Origin: a virus
Virus record (IMG/VR): IMGVR_UViG_3300036859_000029
Location: 1 to 23,324 of that record
Length of the DNA: 23,324 nucleotides
Strand: one strand, 5' to 3'
Shown here: positions 19,381 through 23,324 of the stretch, one piece after another
Numbering within the stretch: position 1 is the stretch's first letter
How the letters are laid out: every line of letters starts with the position of its first letter
Notes under the pieces: model-generated
The model's database searches: none
Seen by the model: only the letters and a program-made list of their open reading frames with translations
Told to the model about the DNA's origin: nothing
Made by a program: the position numbers and the translations under genes

Positions 19381-21219
19381 CTAACTCAGTGCTCGCTGAA
19401 CGGAGTCGGAGCCCGACCCTGCCCGTGCCCGGATGTTCTTCTTCAGCCAGGTCATGAATTCGTCTCCGGCGTTTCCGCCGACCCATTCGAGTTGTAGCTT
19501 CTGGACGCCTCCACCAGCCCCTGCAGCCGCCATGCGCCTGCTGTCCCCGGCCGTGTGAACGGTTGACCCCGGGGCCAGGTTCACCAGCTCCGGCCCCTGC
19601 TCCCCGACCCAGCGCATCCCGCCCTGTGGTCCGCCGGTCGCTGCTCCGGTGATACCTCCGTGTGCGTAGTGCTGATACGCGGGGGCCTGTCCGGCGTTCA
19701 CCTTCCGGTAGTACTCCGTGATCGTGATGGACTTGCCGTGAAGACTGTTGACGTACCGCTGGAACAGGGACAGCTGATGCATGGCCTCTGCGGTCCGGGC
19801 CTTGATGTTCACGGTCTTCTTCGTGATCATTCCGAGAAGTTTGTGGTTCCACTGATCGACCTTGCCAATGGCCGAGTCGAAAGCCTTCGTCGCGCCCTCT
19901 TTGATGTGGTCGAACCCCTTGGCCGCAGCCTTGATCTTTCCTCCGATGCCCGGCATCCATCCGAAGGCCGTTGCCGCTCCGTCCAGGATCGTCCCGACCA
20001 CGTCAAGGAAGAAGCCCACCATGTACTTCAGGCCCTGAAGAACGACCTTGACGCCAGCCAGCGCGGCCATGCCCATACCTACGAACGCCAGCGTGACGAT
20101 TTTCCGGAAGGTCTCGGAGCGTTGCCAGGCCACGATCAGGACGGCCGCCAGTGCCGCGATGGCCAGAACCACGGCCCCGATGGGGTTGGCCGCCAGTACG
20201 ACGTCAAGGATTCCCTGGGCAACGGCCCAGGCCCTGACAGCCAGCACAATGGCCATGATGGTGGGGGCCAGGTAATCCATCACACCCGGGGGGATAGCCC
20301 CCACAATGGCCGCCAGAGCCCCGGCCACGGCCAGTCCTACGCCACTGAAGGGAGCCAAAGCGGATAGCACGTTTCCCACGATCTTGGCCAGGTTCTGGAA
20401 GAGGGTCATGATGCCAGGGATCTTGTCCTTCACTCCGGCCATGAAGTCCTGGAACCCGCTGCTGTTCTTCAGGCTCTGGCCGAAGTCCCGGAACTTTTTG
20501 GTGGCAGCTTCGAGGCCGCCCGTCACGGTCCCGGAGAAGGGGAGAAACGCGCTGATGATCCCGCCGAAACCAAGAGCAATGTTTCCTAGGGACTTCAGGA
20601 AGTCGGGGAGCGTCTTCTTGGCGGCGTTGTTCAGGTCGCCCATGAACGCCTTGAACCCGCCGCTCTTGGCACCCCCGGAGATGCTGTCCATCATCCCCTT
20701 GAACGCTCCGGCCGCCGTCTTGACCAACGGCGTCATCATCGGGAGCAGGCCCCGGAGCGTCTTCAGTCCCTGGGTGAAGATGGGCATGGTGGTACTGGAG
20801 AGGGAATCCGACCACTTCTTGAAATCGTCCTTCAGACCGGCGAAGGCCACCGCCGTGGCACGGGTCGCCGGAGGCATGTTGGACAGGGCCTTCTTGTAGG
20901 CTTCCATGTCCTTGGCCGCAGACGCACTACCCGCCGCCGCCGACTCTTGGGCCTTCGTGTAAAGCTCGGACGCCTTCGTGACCTCCTGGAACTGGGGCAC
21001 GACTGCGGCACCGAAGGCACCGACGGCCGCACCGATGGACGCCACGGCCGCTACAGAGGCCCCTGCAGCCGCCGCGAGTGGTCCGGCCAGTCCAGGAGCA
21101 GCGGACGCCACCAGGGCCTTCATGGAGCCCAGGGCCTTCCCCAGACCCTCCTTGGCCTTGTTGAACCCCTTGTCCGTGTCGTTGATGGAGCGGACGAAGA
21201 TGTTCACTTCGTTAGGCAT
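19381..21219 (-). CDS. Tape measure protein, 612 aa
   Basis: Determines tail length and is threaded through the tube. Features seen are an Ala/Gly/Lys-rich helical N-terminus (NEVNIFVRSINDTDKGFNKA), long helical stretches, and a central hydrophobic region with at least two membrane-like segments (about residues 290-365, including LAIAALAAVLIVAW). The C-terminus (GGPQGGMRWVGEQGPELVNL, then MTWLKKNIRARAGSGSD) carries the GExGPELV motif that is very common at tape measure C-termini. Its 612 residues predict a short tail, near 90 nm if the usual 0.15 nm per residue holds. The ATG has GGGGAG upstream and overlaps the end of the frameshifted chaperone reading frame by eight bases, the classical arrangement. 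Confidence 0.92.
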   Translation of the reverse strand: MPNEVNIFVRSINDTDKGFNKAKEGLGKALGSMKALVASAAPGLAGPLAAAAGASVAAVASIGAAVGAFGAAVVPQFQEVTKASELYTKAQESAAAGSASAAKDMEAYKKALSNMPPATRATAVAFAGLKDDFKKWSDSLSSTTMPIFTQGLKTLRGLLPMMTPLVKTAAGAFKGMMDSISGGAKSGGFKAFMGDLNNAAKKTLPDFLKSLGNIALGFGGIISAFLPFSGTVTGGLEAATKKFRDFGQSLKNSSGFQDFMAGVKDKIPGIMTLFQNLAKIVGNVLSALAPFSGVGLAVAGALAAIVGAIPPGVMDYLAPTIMAIVLAVRAWAVAQGILDVVLAANPIGAVVLAIAALAAVLIVAWQRSETFRKIVTLAFVGMGMAALAGVKVVLQGLKYMVGFFLDVVGTILDGAATAFGWMPGIGGKIKAAAKGFDHIKEGATKAFDSAIGKVDQWNHKLLGMITKKTVNIKARTAEAMHQLSLFQRYVNSLHGKSITITEYYRKVNAGQAPAYQHYAHGGITGAATGGPQGGMRWVGEQGPELVNLAPGSTVHTAGDSRRMAAAGAGGGVQKLQLEWVGGNAGDEFMTWLKKNIRARAGSGSDSVQRALS

Positions 21220-21789
21220 ACTCAGGCTCCCCCTCCTGCTCCGGCGGTTTGGCCAGAGCCTCCATCGTCAACATGCGGATCAGGCCCGCGTCCTCTGCGG
21301 CAACCTCACTGGGGAACTTGCCGAACCTCTCCCCGATCCTGAGCAGGAACAGGGCCTTGTCCAGCTCCGGCGGGATCGTTACAACGCTTCCATCGGGATA
21401 GCTGCCTCCAGGGAAGTCCCGCCAGAGCCCGATGCTTTTCCCAGACTCGCACTGACCCCGGCCACGGCGTCCATCCATGCCGTGACGATCGGGAGAAGGA
21501 AGTCCAGCTCTTGGTCACGGACACCCTGAAGAGTCGCCGGTACGGGCTGACCGTCTTCGTCCTCCAGGTTCCAGGAGACCAGGGCCTTCGCGAAGCCTTC
21601 GATCAGCACACGGACGGCCTTCAGGTCTTCGGGGTCGAAGTCCTGAGAGGTCAGGTCCATCTTTCCAGCCGCCTCCATGAGGTCCAGGAAGTCACCCGTG
21701 GGAACGGACTTGGCCAGCACTTCGAGACCGGTCATGGCCGCGTCCTCGAACTTCAGCCGGAGAACCGTCGATACCTTCTTGAACCCCAT
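21212..21789 (-). CDS. Tail assembly chaperone, long form by -1 frameshift (gpGT-like), 192 aa
   Basis: Shares residues 1-118 with the short form, then continues in the -1 frame after the slippery heptamer GGGAAAA. The extension (SIGLWRDFPGGSYPDGSVVT, then ELDKALFLLRIGERFGKFPSEV) ends in a stop overlapping the tape measure start. The shifted frame has no own start with a ribosome site and would otherwise be an orphan; a short and a long chaperone immediately before the tape measure gene is the lambda gpG/gpGT pattern. The two forms bind the tape measure during tail assembly and are not usually kept in the virion. The coordinates given cover the joined product: 21789-21436, then 21436-21212. 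Confidence 0.85.
21379..21789 (-). CDS. Tail assembly chaperone, short form (gpG-like), 136 aa
   Basis: Acidic helical protein (MGFKKVSTVLRLKFEDAAMT..., LDLMEAAGKMDLTSQDFDPE) of normal size for gpG-like chaperones. The ATG at 21789-21787 has AAGGGG about eight bases upstream, derived from the TAAGGGG that ends the preceding gene. A minority of ribosomes is expected to shift to the -1 frame near codon 118 and make the long form. If no shift occurs, translation ends with IPMEAL at 21379. Its place between the tail-tube paralogue and the tape measure is as expected. Confidence 0.85.
   Translation of the reverse strand: MGFKKVSTVLRLKFEDAAMTGLEVLAKSVPTGDFLDLMEAAGKMDLTSQDFDPEDLKAVRVLIEGFAKALVSWNLEDEDGQPVPATLQGVRDQELDFLLPIVTAWMDAVAGVSASLGKASGSGGTSLEAAIPMEAL
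21436..21442 (-). other. Programmed -1 ribosomal frameshift site GGGAAAA
   Basis: Read on the minus strand in frame as G GGA AAA, a canonical X XXY YYZ slippery heptamer. After slippage the next codon is AGC (Ser) and the -1 frame stays open for 74 residues to just inside the tape measure gene. I did not fold a stimulatory structure downstream. Confidence 0.85.
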
Positions 21790-21799
21790 GGCCAGCCCC

Positions 21800-22219
21800 T
21801 TACGTCCAGGTCGGAGCGGTGCCGTTCTGGAGGACACCGGGTGCCGTCCAGGTCAGCGAGCCATCCGACGCGCGGTTGAGTGAGTAGTCCGTGAACAGGA
21901 CTTCGGGAGCCAGGGTGTTGGCCCCGACGGTTCCCGTGATGGTCACGGTGACGGTCCGTGCCACGGACGTGGACGGAACGGTCTTGAACACGGCGTGCGC
22001 CTGGCTGGCCGAGTCGTTGAACACGCCGTTCAGCGTGATGGAGAAGTCGGCCAGGAGCAGAAGCCTCTCCATCGCCGCCTTGTCCACGCCGGTCGTGTCC
22101 TGGGCGGCGCGTGGAGTCGCCATCTGCCAGTCCGTGATGTCGTTGCGGATGTCCTTCGCCGAACCGGCACTGTCGTCCACGGAGAGGGCAGTCTGTGACA
22201 TGCCCGTGGTCTTCGCCAT
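21800..22219 (-). CDS. Second tail-tube-like protein, 139 aa
   Basis: A shorter relative of the major tail protein. Shared pattern: GVDKAAMERLLLLADFSI...NDSASQAHAVFKTVPSTSV...RASDGSLTW here, against GIDKLAFERQGG...NDSAGQAHTILKALPTTDV...RASDAMLTM in the 245-aa tube protein. The extra C-terminal domain of the large version is missing and it ends at NGTAPTWT. The ATG at 22219 has an AAGGGG-rich leader and the stop overlaps the ribosome site of the chaperone gene. It may be a minor tube-ring protein, a tube cap at one tail end, or an alternative tube subunit; the sequence cannot tell which. Two tube-like genes in one small tail cluster are unusual for such a compact phage. Confidence 0.75.
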   Translation of the reverse strand: MAKTTGMSQTALSVDDSAGSAKDIRNDITDWQMATPRAAQDTTGVDKAAMERLLLLADFSITLNGVFNDSASQAHAVFKTVPSTSVARTVTVTITGTVGANTLAPEVLFTDYSLNRASDGSLTWTAPGVLQNGTAPTWT

Positions 22220-22223
22220 GGCC

Positions 22224-22664
22224 TTATCCCCTTTCCAGAATTGTCTTCACCCGGTCCTGGTGGAGGGCGAAATCCTCCACCCAGTCCTGGGCGCGTTTGT
22301 GAACCAGGGTCGGAGTTCTCAGAGGGTTACCCCTGTAGTCCCCGCCGTGGACTAGGAAGATCTCCGGCCGCTCACCGCGCACCCTGTGCTTGGTGAAACA
22401 TGGCTGACCGGGCCGGAAAACGAAGGCCGTGCCCCCGATCGGAGTCCGCTCTTCTGTGAAGCTCCGGCCGGAGTCCCGCCGGATGTAGTGGGCTTGCTTC
22501 GCTCCGAGTTCAGTCCGCTCGTCCACCAGGGTCTTCCATCCGCTGGCGTAGTGCGGGCACTCGGCATCCTCGCAGCTGACCTCTACCCAATGCGTGGCCG
22601 TCGGCAGGCTGATCCGGTACGTCTTGTAATCAGCTGGCCTCATGTTAGGCGTGAGTCGGTTCAT
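22224..22664 (-). CDS. Conserved actinophage tail-region protein, 146 aa
   Basis: Starts MNRLTPNMRPADYKTYRISL and carries VEVSCEDAECPHYASGWKTL, YIRRDSGRSFTEE, GQPCFTKHRV and VHGGDYRGNP...WVEDFALHQDRV. I recognise this as a widespread small protein of actinophage tail clusters (Cys pair near the N-terminus, RxSGRxF, a GDxRGNP loop and a closing W..DFA.HQ helix). Its function is not known to me. The ATG overlaps the stop of the 85-aa gene (ATGA). It lies between the tail tube and chaperone genes. The two Cys (CEDAEC) and His residues could hold a metal, but there is no firm motif. Confidence 0.75.
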   Translation of the reverse strand: MNRLTPNMRPADYKTYRISLPTATHWVEVSCEDAECPHYASGWKTLVDERTELGAKQAHYIRRDSGRSFTEERTPIGGTAFVFRPGQPCFTKHRVRGERPEIFLVHGGDYRGNPLRTPTLVHKRAQDWVEDFALHQDRVKTILERG

Positions 22665-22918
22665 GACGGCTTCTCCTCGATCCGGGGCCGCTTCGGCTGG
22701 GTGACGACTGGCACGGGTCTCGGGCGGTCGTCCTTCGGGATGTCGGCCGCGAGACGTACGCCCGTGAAGCCCAGGAAGGAAGAAGCCAGGACCAGAGACT
22801 TTTCACCCAGAACATAGGGCTGGCCGGATTCATCCCAGGCCAAAACGGTACGAGTGGTCTCGGCCTTCGTCTCTTCCAAGGTGTAGGTGGCCACGATCGG
22901 ATACGTGATCTCGAACAT
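22661..22918 (-). CDS. Small tail-region protein, complete right copy, 85 aa
   Basis: MFEITYPIVATYTLEETKAE... ending KRPRIEEKPS. This is the full version of the protein that is cut at the left edge. The ATG (22918-22916) shares a base with the tail tube stop (here TGA, in the left copy TAA), and its stop overlaps the ATG of the following gene. A central strand pattern (TRTVLAWDESGQPYVLGEKS, then LGFTGVRLAADI) and a Pro/Arg-rich tail are visible. Three residues differ from the left copy. Unknown function; probably a structural or assembly factor of the tail. Confidence 0.75.
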   Translation of the reverse strand: MFEITYPIVATYTLEETKAETTRTVLAWDESGQPYVLGEKSLVLASSFLGFTGVRLAADIPKDDRPRPVPVVTQPKRPRIEEKPS

Positions 22919-23324
22919 CAGAAGGTCACCGTTCCTTCGTTCTTCACGAACACCACGGCGAACGTGCATTGGCTGAAGGTCCCGCTGGTGACGGCCCGGA
23001 CGTACTGACGCACCGTGGCCGTGGGGGTGGCCGAAGCGATGCGCTGTGTCCCGATGGCCGTAGCGGCGACGAAGGCCGACCCGGTGAACGACGCGAAAGC
23101 GGAGTTGTTCGCGCTGTCCTCCAGCGTGACCGTGCAAGAGGTCCCGGTGAAGCTGAAGACCTGCAGATAGGCTTGCCAGCCGAACGAAGTCGATGCCAGG
23201 AAGTCATACGAAGTGCCGTTGGTCGCGGTCGTGTCGCTGCGCTTGCCCGCCGTGAGCTGGTTGCCCCACTCAACTCCGTACCCGTTGGCGAGTAGCTGTG
23301 TCTGCATGGTCAGCATGGCGTCGC
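22676..23324. repeat. Right copy of the 649-bp near-identical terminal direct repeat
   Basis: Aligns without gaps to 1-649. Reading left-to-right copies, the coding changes in the 85-aa gene are limited to three residues and the tail tube part has no amino-acid change, only synonymous changes plus a different stop codon. The absence of indels and the bias to silent positions argue against sequencing error. Confidence 0.95.
22918..23324 (-). CDS. Major tail (tube) protein, right copy, 5' end cut off by the window
   Basis: The C-terminal 135 residues of the tail tube protein, from around SDAMLTMQTQLLANG to KNEGTVTF, identical in protein sequence to the left copy although five synonymous bases and the stop codon differ. 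The open frame runs off the right edge, so the start is not in the window. If the ends overlap as a circle, this is the same gene as 243-980, seen in a sister variant. If not, it is a second tube gene whose N-terminal half lies outside. Confidence 0.85.
   Translation of the reverse strand, partial: DAMLTMQTQLLANGYGVEWGNQLTAGKRSDTTATNGTSYDFLASTSFGWQAYLQVFSFTGTSCTVTLEDSANNSAFASFTGSAFVAATAIGTQRIASATPTATVRQYVRAVTSGTFSQCTFAVVFVKNEGTVTF

Noticed and set aside
18860-19960. Reading the 169-aa tail protein as a 366-aa protein from an upstream start
   Set aside because: The extra part overlaps the tape measure gene in another frame, is Arg/Gly/His-rich with no family look, and a GTG with AGGAGA at 19369 gives the natural start.
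1-23324. tRNA, rRNA, insertion sequences or integrase att sites
   Set aside because: I looked for cloverleaf-like segments, transposase motifs and tyrosine/serine recombinase motifs and found none; the only direct repeats at the ends are explained by the 649-bp overlap.

Overview
The window looks like almost all of a small, compact tailed-phage genome (siphovirus type, HK97-type head) from a high-GC actinobacterium. It carries plasmid-style replication genes and a Streptomyces-type conjugation module. The actinobacterial assignment rests on the GC-rich sequence, the many GTG starts, the tail and head gene families, and a DUF2637/SpdB-like gene beside an FtsK/TraB-like translocase. That pair is typical of actinomycete conjugative plasmids and integrative elements (AICEs). 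Family calls are from reading the proteins, not from database searches.

Layout. A leftward operon starts at about 12.68 kb. It encodes a Cro/C1-type HTH regulator (apparently leaderless), a Prim-Pol primase-polymerase, a P4/D5-type SF3 helicase, a 275-bp iteron-like repeat region, TerS, TerL, a 56-aa membrane protein, portal, ClpP-like protease, major capsid protein, several small head proteins, head-tail connectors, a tail-terminator candidate and the tail tube protein, and it runs off the left edge. The same order continues from the right edge: the tail tube gene again, two small tail-region genes, a second shorter tail-tube paralogue, tail assembly chaperones with a -1 frameshift, tape measure, minor tail proteins and two tandem fibre-like paralogues, ending at 15.59 kb. 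A short rightward operon (12.82-15.51 kb) carries the FtsK/TraB-like translocase, the SpdB-like membrane protein and three small proteins. A divergent promoter/operator region (12.68-12.82 kb) separates the two operons at their starts, and two strong hairpins (15.52-15.58 kb) separate them at their convergent ends.

Topology. Bases 1-649 and 22676-23324 align without gaps with 17 substitutions. The natural reading is a circular or circularly permuted genome of about 22,675 bp whose ends come from two closely related variants, though a real partial duplication is not excluded. If the circle is complete, it has a full set of virion genes and a transfer module, but I recognise no endolysin, holin pair or integrase.

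How it may work (inference). The HTH regulator would control the divergent promoters. Prim-Pol and helicase would replicate an episome from the iteron-like region. The structural operon would build a short-genome siphovirus particle. The translocase and SpdB-like protein would move double-stranded DNA between mycelial compartments or cells. Dense TCCGGA motifs at the 3' end of the SpdB-like gene, present in all three codon frames, are a good candidate for the translocase's DNA recognition site (clt-like).
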